Shown here piece by piece: positions 47,693 to 58,300 of a DNA stretch of 64,000 bases (within the stretch, counting starts at the first letter, position 1; every line of letters begins with the position of its first letter). A program made the translations under genes and the position numbers. Source of the stretch: Phragmites australis (Eukaryota > Streptophyta > Magnoliopsida > Poales > Poaceae); contig NC_084927.1 in the NCBI RefSeq assembly GCF_958298935.1, positions 15,590,001-15,654,000 on the forward strand, read 5' to 3'. The notes below the pieces were generated by a model. The model did no database searches. It was not told the DNA's origin and saw nothing but the letters and a program-made list of their open reading frames with translations.

Positions 47693-49352
47693 TTAAAGTA
47701 CTTGATGTCGACTAGAGGGGGGTGAATAGTCATTTCTAAAAATTAAAACTCTACAGCAGATCAGACAGTATCCGGAGACTCCGGCTAAATCTGGATAATC
47801 TGGATTCCGAAGTATCTGAGTTCACCTGGATTATCTGGACTATACAGGAACTCAAAATCAAATTAAATTTAAGTAAATCTAATATAGTCTATGAGTTACC
47901 ACAGTCTCTATAAGATGTATATGCTCCTTTCAACAATAACCTGCACTCAAATACTCGCAAGCAACAATATTGAGGCAAATCCCCAAATAACAATTTGAGC
48001 GAGTAAAATGCAAGAAAGTAAATGGAGACAAGATTTGTTCCTGAAGTTCGACCACCTCACAAAGAAGTGCCTACGTCTCCGTTGAGAAGCTCACAAAGAG
48101 CTAGGTCTTTTTCAACCCTATCCTCACCCAAGTGACCATAAGGATCGAGCTAGGGTTCTTACTCAATTCACGGGTAATACAAACTTTCCGTGACACTCCA
48201 CAAAGATTAGGTGCTCTACAGGTGACCTCTTGCCGTCTAGAAGCACGAAGCTTCAAGAGTAAAGAACGTAAATCGTAGCTTGGCAAGAAATCAAAATGCT
48301 CAAAGGTTTGCTTGTTGCTCTCTTGCTCTAAATCTCACTCCCCAAACCCTAACTCTCAAATCTGGCATTGAATGCTCTTGAGAGAGTTGGTTCACAGGTA
48401 GCTTAGCAGCATTGAATGGAGGGGGTGAAGAGGTATTTATACTCTTCCCCTAAAAACTAGCCGTTACTGTGCTTTTCAGACAGACTCGGAGTATCTGGGT
48501 TCACTTGGAGACTCCGAGTAGCAAAGAAACACACGCACCTAACCTGTCAGAACTAACCATTACACTGACTCGGAGTATCCGGGTTCACCCGGAGACTCTG
48601 GGTAACACTTGAGAAAACCGGCCAAAACACTAGTTCGGAGGATGCCCGGAAGGTCCAAAAGCATCAGGACCTGGAGGCTCCGGACCAACTCGGAGACTCC
48701 GACTTTAGCACTCTCGATAGACAGAGACTCTTTCTTGAAGTCTCACTCGGACACTCCGGGACACTAACAGCATCTGAAGTATGCAAGCTAACCCAGAGAC
48801 TCCGGGCTCAGGCTTTGAAGCGAGATAGAGACTCTCTCTCGGAGTCTCACTTAGAGACTCCGGAACACTTACACAGTCCAGAGTATCCGGACTAACCCGG
48901 AGACTTCGGGCTTAGACTTAAAGCAAGACGGAGACTCTCTCTCGAAGTCTCGCTCGGAGACTCCGGAACACTTAACAGAATCCAGAGTTTCCGGACTAAC
49001 CCGGAGACTACGGGCTCAGACAACTCTGCCCTTTTTCCCGGTGTCCGTGAGTGATTGTGTTTCTCAAAATTTGGTTTTTAACAAGATACTTTGAGCACTA
49101 AGACACAAGCAAGACTACCAAAAAGCATCCCTCTTTATAATACGACATTCCTAAACTTAAATTCAAAAGTAAAATAAGTTGAACCCTATGAGTTTGTTCA
49201 TGCTGCTTCTCTTTTCGTTTTGAGGGATGTCGACTTCCTTTAACCTTTTTCAATGGGACTAAAACCTGTTCATAAACTCGATAAACTCATTAGTCCCTTA
49301 ACCGTTTGTCATCAATTAGCCAAAACCCACAAGGGGCCTAGATGCACTTTCA
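47693..49352 (-). repeat. Copia 5' LTR, 1,660 bp
   Basis: Minus-strand start TGAAAGTGCATCTAGG. The inner end has CTTTAA where CTTTCA is expected. It contains dozens of GGAGACTCCGG / CCGGAGTCTC-type motifs between 47770 and 49015. Confidence 0.9.
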
Positions 49353-49641
49353 CACTTGAGCATGCATTTTTCCCTGTTAAAATCTAAGTCTGAAATTTTT
49401 GCTAAACTGCGGACACTCCGCACATTTTTCTGGATCCTCCACAGAAGTGCGGAGACTCCGGAGATTTTTGCGGACATTTTGCATTTTTGCAGACACTCCG
49501 AAGATTTTTGCAGACTCTCCGCACCTGGCAGAATATAAAATTATGCTTTTTTATGGGATCCAAGCGAATGGTATCCGGCTAATGCTAGTATGCTATGTTG
49601 GAGTTTGACCTTTCCCTTTTTCATCTGATCATTACAACTAG
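49353..49641 (+). other. Gypsy leader, right of the Copia insert
   Basis: Untranslated leader resuming after the Copia element. It has an array of GCGGACACTCCG, GCGGAGACTCCGG and GCAGACTCTCCGC motifs separated by ATTTTT-type spacers from 49418 to 49530. Confidence 0.6.
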
Positions 49642-49912
49642 ATGAGAACCCGCGACAGTTTGGGTGAGCTTCCTAAGGCCTCGAATGAGAACAACCCTCC
49701 GCCGCCTCCACCGCCGAGCATGGCGGATGTGCTCATGCAAATTGAGCAGAACCAGCAAGCTCAGACAGTGCTACACGTGTGGGCGCATCGGGTGTTATGC
49801 AAGGGATTGCCCTTACCCAAAGCTAGGAGCCATGGAGACTGCTCCAAGGCCACCACCCACTCAGTCTACCCCACAAGCCTCCCAGGCTACGCACGTCCCC
49901 AAGCGTGGCTGA
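49642..49912 (+). pseudogene. Gypsy gag, internally deleted
   Basis: The N-terminus MRTRDSLGELPKASNENNPP leads to ADVLMQIEQNQQAQT. The sequence then jumps, in another frame, to CYTCGRIGCYARDCPYPK, the zinc knuckle, in which the histidine has become tyrosine. Most of the capsid domain (usually several hundred residues) is missing at about 49765. Confidence 0.8.
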
Positions 49913-49988
49913 GCACGCCACACCACTGCTGAAGGAGTTCATGAGGGTGACAACGTATTGATGGGTACGTTGAGTATGAGTTTTAATT

Positions 49989-50721
49989 TTGTTATCACTC
50001 TTGCAGTTATTCTTTTTTTATTCTGGGCCTTTTCACTGTTTCATAGCAACGAGTAATACATGGCAGCACATGCTGAAAGTTAGCACCACCCCTACACCTT
50101 ATCTCCTTGATGCACCCGGAGCTAAGATTCTTATTAATCAGTGTGTGCCCAGAGCATCGGTTGTTATTAATGACACATCTTTTAGTGCAAATTTGTTAGT
50201 GATGGACTCCAAAGGTATAGACATCATATTGGGAATGAATTGGCTCACCAAGAACAAGGCAGTCATGGATTGTGCTCAGCGAACTATCACCTTTAATGGT
50301 TTATTCGGCACCCGAGCTCATTTGAAGCTTGAAGATGTCGATCCTTGTCTTTATGCCCTAAAGATCATCACCACCATGGATCTCATGAATATCCCAGTGG
50401 TCTTTCCAAATGAGTTTACCGTTATGTCCTTTGGCTTGATGAATGCCCCAGCGTTCTTCATGTACTTGATGAACACTGTTTTCATGGAGGAACTTGACAA
50501 GTTTGTTGTGGTTTTCATCGACGACACCATTATATACTCCAAGACTGAGGAAGAGCATGCAGGTCACCTACATGTTGTTCTTGACCGCCTTCGAGATCAC
50601 CAACTATATGCCAAGTTCAGCAAGTGTGAGTTCTGGCTCAAAGAGGTCACCTTCCTAGGTCATGTCTTGTCAGAGAATGGAGTTGCATTTGACCCGACCA
50701 AGGTGCAGGATGTGCTCAATT
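49989..50721 (+). pseudogene. Gypsy protease-RT, partial
   Basis: Reads [20 protein letters not shown] and [15 protein letters not shown] (C-terminal half of the protease, its active-site Asp being absent). At VVFPNEF it jumps in frame to [19 protein letters not shown]. Some 110 residues of RT palm and fingers are missing at this join (about 50413). [12 protein letters not shown] keeps the catalytic Asp pair. It ends with [20 protein letters not shown] and a stop. Confidence 0.87.
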
Positions 50722-51290
50722 GAGTGCAGCCCAGAAGTATCATTGACATCAGAAGTTTTCTTTGACTTGCGGGTTATTACCGCCGGTTCATCAAAAACTT
50801 CTCCAAGATCGCTAAGCCCATAACTGAGTTGTTTTAGTAGGGAAGTGTATTCGAGAGGTTAAGTGAATGTGAGTTAGATTTCCAGACCTTGAAAACACTG
50901 CTCACGACCGCTCCCGTTCTCGCTCAGCCTGATGTAGGCAAAGGTTTCGACGTCTATTGCGACGCTTCCTGCATAGGCCTCGGATGTGTCCTAATGCAGG
51001 GGGCAGAGTGTTGATTATGCCTCACGACAGTTGAAGTGACATGAAGAGAACTATCCAACTCATGACTTAGAGTTTGTAGCGGTTGTGCACGCTTTGAAGA
51101 TTTGACACCATTAGTTGCTGGAGAATCTATGCCATATCTATACGGATCACAAAAGCCTCAAGTATATCTTTACTAAGGCAGATCTGAACATGAGGCAGCG
51201 AAGATGGTTCTAATGGATTAAAGACTACGAGCTAGAAGTTCATTATCATCCCGGCAGGAAGAAGGTGATCGTCGATGCCTTAAGCCGGAA
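50722..51290 (+). pseudogene. Gypsy RNase H region
   Basis: Broken by stops and frameshifts: SFL, LAGYYRRFIKNFSKIAKP, LDFQTLKTLLTTAPVLAQPD, GFDVYCDASCIGLGCVLMQ (first catalytic Asp block) and HYHPGRKK near the end, in changing frames. Confidence 0.8.
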
Positions 51291-52330
51291 GGCTCGATGC
51301 AATTGCCTTGTGGTCAAGCCCGGAAATGTCACACTTTGTGATGAATTCCACCGGCTTGGACTTGAAATGGTTCTGAATGGTTTTCCTACTAACCTGGAGA
51401 TCAAGTTCACCCTTCTAGATGAAATCAAGCAAGCTCAGAAAGGTGATAAGGGCATGGCCCGAATTAGAGACAAGATGAAGGAAGGCAAGGTCACATATTT
51501 TTCTGAGGACAATCAAGGTGTCCTATGGTTTGGGAACCAGCTAGCGGTTCCGAAAGTTGAGGCATTGAGGAAGAAAATTCTAGATCAAGCTTATGACTCT
51601 TTGTTATCCATCCATCCAGGAAGCACAAAAATGTATCAAGACCTCAAGCCATGTTTTTGGTGGACTTGCATGAAGCGAGAAATCGCTCAATATGTTGCTG
51701 AGTGTGATGTTTGCCAAAGAGTCAAGGCCGAACACCTCAAGCCGACTGGTACGCTCTAGCCTTTACCCATTCCCTCCTGTAAGTAGGAGGAGATCGGCAT
51801 GGATTTTATTACTGGATTGTCTAAGACTTCTCAAAGTCTTCTCATTCCCTTCCTGTTAAGACCACGTATTCAGTCAAGCAATATGTGGAGTTGTATCTCA
51901 CTCAGATTTTTTGCCTCCATGGAATTCTGAAGAAGATCATTTCGGATCAAGGCACTCAATTCACTTCTCATTTCTAGAGGAGCCTCCATGAAGCTATGGG
52001 AACTGAGCTCTTCCGCAGTACCGCATACCACCCACAAATCGATGGTCTCACTGAACGGGTGAACCAAATTCTAGAAGACATGCTTCGAGCTTGTGTTCTG
52101 ACATATGGGAAGAAGTGGGAAATCTGCTTGCCGTTCGCCAAGTTCGCAGACAACAATAGCTATCAATCAAGTATTGAGATGTCACCGTTTCAAGCTCTCT
52201 ATGGCCGAAGATACCAAACGCCCTTGAATTGGTTTGAATCCGGCGAAAGAGCTTTTCTAGGCCCGGATTTGGTCAAAAAGGCAGAAGAGCATCTTCTGAC
52301 AGTTTGGAAATGTCTTCTCACGGCATAATC
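51265..52330 (+). pseudogene. Gypsy integrase
   Basis: 51265-51759 has ALSRKARC, LLSIHPGSTKMYQDLKPCFW and CDVCQRVKAEH. The first zinc-ligand His is changed to Tyr in AYDSLLSIHPG. Around 51800-51840 MDFITGLSKTSQS runs directly into later sequence, so the part holding the first catalytic Asp is deleted. SDQGTQFTS survives in another frame near 51945. 51996-52328 has STAYHPQIDGLTERVNQILE (catalytic Glu) and FQALYGRRYQTPLNWFE. Not functional. Confidence 0.85.
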
Positions 52331-52359
52331 ATGACAAAAGTACTATGCGGATCATCACC

Positions 52360-52804
52360 GCTGAGATCTTGAATTCACCATTGGAGACTTTGTGTATCTC
52401 AAGGTGTCTCCACTCAAAGGGGTTCACCACTTTCAAGTCAGAGGGAAGCTAGCGCCTCAATACGTGGGACCATTCTAAATTGTTGCCCGGCGTGGAGAGG
52501 TAGCATATCAGTTGGACTTGCCTCCATCCCACTCCGCCGTTCACAATGTCTTCCACGTGTTGAAACTAAAGAAATGTCTTCGGATCCCAACCGAAGTCAT
52601 TGAAGTGGCAAACCAAGAGTTACAGCCAGATCTTACATATTGTGAGCGACCAATCTGGATTTTGGATGAAGCAGAACGCAAAACTTGGCGTCATTCTATC
52701 AAGTTTGTGAAAGTCCAGTGGAGCAACCAGACCGAGGATGAAGCAACTTGGGAGCATGAGGATAAGATCCGCTCCGAGTATCCCGAGCTTTTTGAAAACT
52801 TGTA
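52360..52804 (+). pseudogene. Gypsy integrase C-terminal, chromodomain-like tail
   Basis: 52512-52804 reads SAVHNVFHVLKLKKCLRIPT and then TYCERPIWILDEAERKTW, VQWSNQTEDEATWEHEDKIR and SEYPELFENL. The VQWSN and ATWE blocks are the chromodomain-like pattern of chromovirus-type Gypsy integrases, which can steer integration to particular chromatin. Upstream, FVYLKVSPLKGVHHFQV (52388-52438) is the usual GPY/F-side block. Confidence 0.82.
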
Positions 52805-52904
52805 ATTACCATTGTAATATGTGCACATTGGAACATCTCACGTGTCTATGTTCATCGCTATCTTCTCCCAAGGATTTCCGAATCTCGGGATGAGATTCTT
52901 CTTA

Positions 52905-52914
52905 CGGGGGGAGG
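52905..52914 (+). promoter_or_regulatory. Gypsy polypurine tract
   Basis: GGGGGGAGG next to the 3' LTR. It would prime plus-strand DNA synthesis. Confidence 0.8.
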
Positions 52915-54175
52915 TTTGTCACGTCCCAAATTCGTAATCACGTAATTAAGCATAATCAGGCTCCTTAAGCATTATGTTTAATTTTGTGTAATTGTATTTT
53001 GGAACGTTAGTGCAATTCATTTAAAATCAATCAGGCAAGAGAAAGAATTTCGGGAAAGAAAAAAATGAAATTCACAGTTAAAACGAACCTCTTTCTCTTC
53101 CACGTGGGTCCTCTTGGTTGGCCCCACCATCCCAACCATCCAAAGGGGCAGCACCCACCTGCTCCCTTATCTCTCCCTCAGCTCACTCTCTCCCCACCGT
53201 GCTCCCTCTCCCTCTCTCTCAAGCACTCTCTCCTTCTCCCCCAAAATCCCACCTCAAGAGAAGGAATCGAGGTGCGCATTTAGTGACTACGCGATCATTA
53301 GCTTGTAAGCTATCCATCCCTCAAATTCATTTTCATTTTCCCGAAGGATTCGAACCGGTTTTGATGTCTTTTGGTGTTCATGGTTGAAGCACAAGAAGCA
53401 CCGGTGTTCTTCCTCTTCCCGAGCTTTCTTCCTTCAACCAATGGTCCCAAGCTCAACAAAGCATCTTGGGTGAGTCCCATAGGCATCCATGGGAAGAATC
53501 CGTGTTTTGGTTGGACAGATTTCGAATTTGGAGCTAGAGTTGTGAAGTTCTTGACTTCTTGAGTTTTGGCACAAATTAGAGGATTGTGGATGAAATTGAG
53601 TTAGGAATCGAGTTGATAGGTTGGTGAGTAAGTTCTAGACCCATGAGTCATTGCAAAACCTTTCTCTTTGGTTTGGAATCGAATCAACCAAACTTTCCCC
53701 TCGAAATTTCTTTCTGCGCAAGGTTCGGAGTGTCCGGATATTTCTCCAGAGAGTCCGCATGTCCGGAGAGTCCAGATACTTTTCCAAATAGTTCAGAGGC
53801 ACCACAAAAATTCGCGAACACTTCGCAGTTATTGTTCATCAGGCTTTTCTTTTGTGCTGATAGCTTTTAAAATTCATAATAAATTTTTTGTAGCTCCAAA
53901 AATTATAAAACCAATTTTGTTGGTTTCATAATAACCTTGTCTACCTATTAAAAATATCCCCAACCATGAAATAGTTAATTAACTTTCTAAGATAAATTAA
54001 TTAGGTTAGGGCTTCATTAATTCACCGTTAATTCTTTACCAGTCCAACATTGCTGAATCTAATTTTGCTAGTTGTCGGTGAATCAGGAACCGGGGGGTCC
54101 CCGAATCCCGAGGCCAGGCCAGCAATCCGCCATGTGGCGCCATTCCGCGGGGTCGCCTCCACAAAGCAAAAAAGA

Positions 54176-54640
54176 TTAAGTCCCGGGAGAGGACGCTCGG
54201 GGCCACAGTCAGTGGTCCTCGAGTACCCAAGTTCCCCGATGATCTGCGAAGTCTAAGTGCCGGGAAGAAAGTGCTTGGGGAGGTATACGGTGACCCCCAG
54301 CACCCTAGTCCCCTGACGACCAAGAAAGGTAAGTACCGAGAGAAGTGTGCCCGGGGCCGCGAGCGGTGGCCCCCTGGGCACCCAAGTATCCCGAGGACCC
54401 ACTGAAGGAAGTTCCAGGAGAGAGTGCTCGGGGCTGCGTGCAGCAGCCCCCGAGCACTCGATCCCCCGAGGGTCCATACAAGCGTGTCCGGGAGAGAGTG
54501 CTGGGGGAGGTGAACAGTAGCCCCCGAGTACTCGGTTCCCCGAGGACCAAGGAAGGGCATTCTCATGAGAGAGTGCTCGGGGAGGTGAACAGTGACCCCC
54601 AAGCACTCGGTTCCCCGACGACCCAGGAAGCCCCCTGACA
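54176..54640. repeat. six imperfect repeats of about 75 bp
   Basis: Each unit has GAGAG(A/T)GTGCTCGGGG or a variant, a variable bridge, then CCCCGAGCACTCGGTTCCCC or a variant. GTGCTCGGG and CCCGAGCAC inside one unit are inverted copies, so each could form a hairpin. Confidence 0.85.
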
Positions 54641-55272
54641 AGTAGCCCCCACAGGGGCCCACTGATGAGGTGTCAGCCAGTCAAAGGCCCGAGGTTGCAT
54701 TTAAGAGCGTGCATGGCCTGTCACCTTCAACTGCTCCCGCCACGCTCGGTGTCAGTTCCTGCCACATTCTGGCAGAAGGGCGTGGGGTCATTAAATGCAC
54801 GGGTTCCATGCCGTGCCATCCGGCCCGTCTCGGGATAACGTCATGAGGGCCGAGGCGTTCCGTCTGCCGTGCTGCTGTGGCAGGAGAACAAGACAGGGCG
54901 GGCACGCCGGGCCGCTCTGCGGCTGCCCGGTGGGCCCTCTCCACGGTGCCCGTTACCAGTGCATTTATGGTGATGGATGACCGGGCGCGGGGCGCCTTTT
55001 CCACCCCTGGTCACTTCGCACAGAGGCTATGATGACGCCCTTTCCATTTTGGGTGCCTTGGGACTCGTGCCCTCCCGTTCGAGGCACGCTACTGTCAGCG
55101 TGTATTTAAAGCAGCCGGCAGCACGGACAAAGACAAGCTTGGACAGGCTAAAAATATCAGAACAGGCTGAATCTCGGCACAATCTCTGAACAAGCTCAAC
55201 AAGTTAGACAATCTCTCGGAAGTAGGAAAATCCCAGATGAAGTGGGTAAAGAAGAGAAGAGAAGCCCAAGAG

Positions 55273-55454
55273 CACCCAAAGCCAACAGATACACACAGAC
55301 CGAAGAACAAGGAGCCCCAGGCTCTAGGATAGACAAACATTCTTGTAACCAGCAACATCCTTGCACCCAAAGCCAACAGATACACACAGACCGAAGAACA
55401 AGGAGCCCCAGGCTCTAGGATAGACAAACATTCTTGTAACCAGCAACATCCTTG
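55273..55454. repeat. 91-bp tandem duplication
   Basis: 55273-55363 and 55364-55454 are identical copies starting CACCCAAAGCCAACAG and ending CAACATCCTTG. Perfect identity implies a recent event. Confidence 0.95.
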
Positions 55455-56527
55455 AGGGACATTCTCAGGGCATTTATAGTATCCATACAGGAGTAGGGTG
55501 TTAACCTCCGTGCGGCCCAAACCTGTCTAAACACCAGTGCATTTACTTCGTTCCGCACTAGATCATTCCACCCCGCCGGCCATCGCATTTATACCCATTT
55601 ATTTCTCCGGCGAACATATTCAGGATCATCCCCCCGGCCGAATCTCTAAAAAGGGGTTCCGCAGGATCCCTGCGACAGGAGTTAACCCTCCGACACTAGT
55701 CTTCTTATGACTTGTTTGAAATGCCGTGCTCTCGGTCTTGAGCATGCTTTCTGTCCGTACGCACCATCCTAGAGTTTCATTGTGGGTTAATGGTGGTATG
55801 GGTGATGGTTGAAAATGTTGATGTTGGCTCTGATATATTACTTTGGTTCCTTTTACACTCATGTACCAGTTGTTGGATTTCAGTTTATGTTGGTTAAGTA
55901 TAGGTGCTCACACATATGTCTAGGTTGCTTAAGCATATTAAATGTACTTAACTGTGTGGCCGTTTACTTGGTAATATCTCAATGCATGATCCTTGGAGTC
56001 GGGTTATTTATATGTACCTTATATGGATTAAGTCTTACGAGTACCTTCGTACTCAGCTGCTCTACAAGTTTTAAAGGTGAGGAAGAGGTGGTGTTTGGTT
56101 ACTTCATGCCTGCCGAGTATGGTGACAGGCATGAGTAGTGCCTGCTACTCAGTTGGTGTGCTTTTGTGATGGAGCCTAAGGGCATATGGCTCCATCATCC
56201 TTTTGTTGTATAGCTTTTAGTCTTCCACTGCTTAGTTTCTTTTGCTGGTTAGGAGTTGAGCAGATTTTAGCCTCCTCCTGACTCTCTTTTGTTGTAAATT
56301 GTAATAACTTGGTAAATGCTTAAGAATTTGTAATATAACTTTAATTACTTGCTCTTTCTTAAGCTGTGTTGTGATGCTATATGTTGTAAAGACATGTGTT
56401 TCGATCTTGGGCATAAAACACATGATGGAACTACCAGGATGATATTCTGGTTAATCATCGAGGTTGTGATTATGAATAATGATCCTTCTGGTGATTAATT
56501 AGAATATTATCTGGACAGTTCCTCACA

Positions 56528-56532
56528 TACAA
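56528..56532. repeat. Gypsy target duplication, right copy (TACAA)
   Basis: Identical to 37555-37559. The MULE transposase frame resumes here. Confidence 0.95.
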
Positions 56533-56944
56533 GGGTTAGATACTCATTGCATTTGGAATTGATTCAAATAACCCAGTATTAACACTGGAGTTTGCCTTTG
56601 TTGAGAGTGAGAACGCAGGCAACTGGTATAGGTTTTTGGAGTGCGTCAGACATTTTGTTGTGATGGATTTGCTAGATGTTTGGCTTATACATGATCAGTA
56701 TGTAGGGATTCTACCGGCAATCCTCGACTTACAGAATGGTTCAGTTATGTGAAAAGTTGGACCCATCATTAAAGATTTGAAGAGTCGGTTGGGCATGAGG
56801 TATTTGGGTGCTAACTTCTTTATGCAGTAGAAGAAAAGAACCTGATGAACCGTTTTAAGAGGTTGTGTTGTCAAATTCAACAATGGAAGTTTGACACCCT
56901 GTGGAAAACACTAGATGAGATAACAACGAAGCAAAATGAAGAGC
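56533..56944 (+). pseudogene. MULE transposase, central part
   Basis: Resumes at the codon where the Gypsy element cut in. The frame reads ILIAFGIDSNN, TLEFAFVESENAGNWYRFLE, VWLIHDQYVGILPAIL and then, after a stop and frameshift, LKSRLGMRYLGANFF and FKRLCCQIQQWKFDTLWKTL. These follow the MULE catalytic-core order (H-D-region, then RHLGANF-type block). A stop lies at the first codons. The C-terminal third of the usual transposase is missing, apparently deleted at about 56940. Confidence 0.82.
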
Positions 56945-58300
56945 ATGCGCCGAGACATGTGAGGGGGCAGGTGGACCTCCTTATTGCTCTTGATAAAATC
57001 ACACTGGATCATCCAAGATTAAGGAGGAGGACCGGGTGGGGTGAGTAGAGTCCGCGTGATGGTTCAGTTGTGACCGAGCCCTGCTCACAACGCTTATGGA
57101 TCAGTGGAGGTTTGAGACACACGTTACATCTCTCGTGCGGGTATATGACGCTTACACTTTAGGACGCCTCACTCCTACATGCCCTACCTTACACGTGGCA
57201 AGCGGTGGACATAGGGCCCACATTGCGTGACTTCATCCTGGCACAGTTTGGTGCTGTTGTGCGGAAGGACCCCCCTCCCCCCGTATAGGTCATTCCCCAT
57301 GTCCAAGATGTAAGGACCTACAAAGAGGTGGATACTCCATTTCACGGTACTTAACAGATGTTCCTTCACATGCTTAATGTTCTGCCTTTACGTGCTAAAT
57401 GTTGTTTCCTTCTAATTGACAGGCGGATTACATCCACCCTGCGGTAGACGCCGCGGCCATTTCTAAGCACTTGGAGGCCTATCTGTTATGGTTGTTCGAG
57501 CGGATCATGTTCACCAACAACCATGCCAACTCGGTGTCCAAGAGTGTGATTCCGGCCACGATGGCGATAGCCGATGCTGAACTAGTGGAGGTCCCCCAAT
57601 ATAGTTGGGCTTATGCTATGCTGGTCATGACCTACAGGGGTCTATGCGAAGCTTTCACAAAGGTGGATTAGGGATCCACTTTCTGCGGCTTCTCCCTACG
57701 ACAGGTTCACCATTCGCCGACCGATTGTAGACCACACCCCCTACGACACTTGCCTCGTGACAAGGACGGACCCACCATGGGTTCTGTGTGGTGCCGACGA
57801 TGGGTAAGATCTCTTGTGATTTGTTTCTCTCACACATTCCTTACTTTGATTCTATGAATCTGTGTGTCTAACGATTCTTTTTACGCAGCCGTCATGGGCC
57901 AACGCCTAGATGTACAGTGCGTACCCCAACTTCACAGCCTAGTTCAACGACCTCTTGGTCAACATTGTGCGGTGGACACCATACAAAAAGGAGGATGTCC
58001 TTAGTCATGCCCCCTTCAGCCTATCTTCATTGTGCACGCATGATAGTGTGTACTGGCTGACGAAGACAGTCATTGTCTTCGACATTTCATCAAGGATTAA
58101 ATGTTGCATCGGGTCATGTGCTAGTTCAGTTTGTATCAAGAGTCCCCTACCCCTGTCTAGATCATGCATGCCCACTTGCACAGTTAATTATTACAATTTG
58201 TTGTTTTCAATCTTCACTCACGCACCATAACTCATCTAATAATTGGTCTTGCAGAATGTCACAAAAAGGGTACGTTGGCAACTACCCTGTGGGTGCCCCG
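56945..58300 (+). pseudogene. plant mobile domain (PMD) coding region in the MULE
   Basis: Follows the transposase remnant in the same frame: LIALDKITLDHPRLRRRTGW. 57059-57240 then gives LRHTLHLSCGYMTLTL and LPYTWQAVDIGPTLRDF, matching the PMD pattern (THTFHLPCGEMTVTLQDV). 57471-57671 reads MEAYLLWLFERIMFTNNHAN and VPQYSWAYAMLVMTYRGLCE. 57700-58080 has PYDRFTIRRPIVDHTPYDT and WTPYKKEDVLSHAPFSLSS. PMD is known from transposons and from the domesticated MAIL/MAIN genes of silencing and development. Stops, frameshifts and intron-like gaps (57350-57420, 57800-57890) are present. Confidence 0.75.

Larger units (their letters stand above)
41618..49352 (-). mobile_element. SIRE-like Copia retrotransposon inserted in the Gypsy leader
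   Basis: Read on the minus strand it starts TGAAAGTGCATCTAGGCCCC, a start typical of SIRE/Maximus-type grass LTRs, and ends CATCAAGTACTTTCA. 5' LTR 49352-47693, primer site, gag with zinc knuckle and coiled coil, protease, integrase, RT and RNase H in Copia order, 3' LTR remnant 42557-41618. The candidate target duplication is AACTT/CACTT (4 of 5). Frameshifts and a deletion at the RNase H/LTR junction make it defective. Confidence 0.9.
54073..55695. mobile_element. 1,623-bp GC-rich solo LTR
   Basis: Starts TGTCGGTGAATCAGG and ends CCCTCCGACA, with exact target duplications CTAGT at 54068-54072 and 55696-55700. It belongs to another LTR family from its host and no internal sequence is attached. 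It has six imperfect repeats of about 75 bp (54176-54640) and a 91-bp tandem duplication (55273-55454). The long GC-rich frames on both strands at 54036-55004 are by-products of the repeat composition. Confidence 0.92.
37560..56527 (+). mobile_element. Gypsy LTR retrotransposon with two nested inserts
   Basis: 5' LTR 37560-41007, primer site at 41011, gag and pol remnants 49642-52805, polypurine tract 52905-52914, 3' LTR 52917-56527, exact target duplication TACAA. A SIRE-like Copia element lies in the leader (41618-49352) and a solo LTR in the 3' LTR. pol order is protease, RT, RNase H, integrase and a chromodomain-like tail, so this is Ty3/Gypsy. The integrase-linked tail fits the chromovirus side of the family. 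Deletions in gag, RT and integrase make it defective. Confidence 0.9.
52917..56527 (+). repeat. Gypsy 3' LTR, carrying a solo LTR
   Basis: TGTCACGTCCC...GTTCCTCACA, 3,611 bp, of which 1,628 are the nested solo LTR and its TSD. Compared with the 5' LTR it lacks about 1 kb (5' LTR positions about 38748-39757). The break is at ATGACTTG/TTTGAAATGCCG near 55715. Confidence 0.88.

Noticed and set aside
54176..54640. CRISPR-like regular repeats
   Set aside because: The units are imperfect, contiguous and lie in an LTR of a plant genome. No spacers.
54036..55004. Long GC-rich frames on both strands
   Set aside because: They fall in the repeat-rich solo LTR and change frame with each repeat unit.
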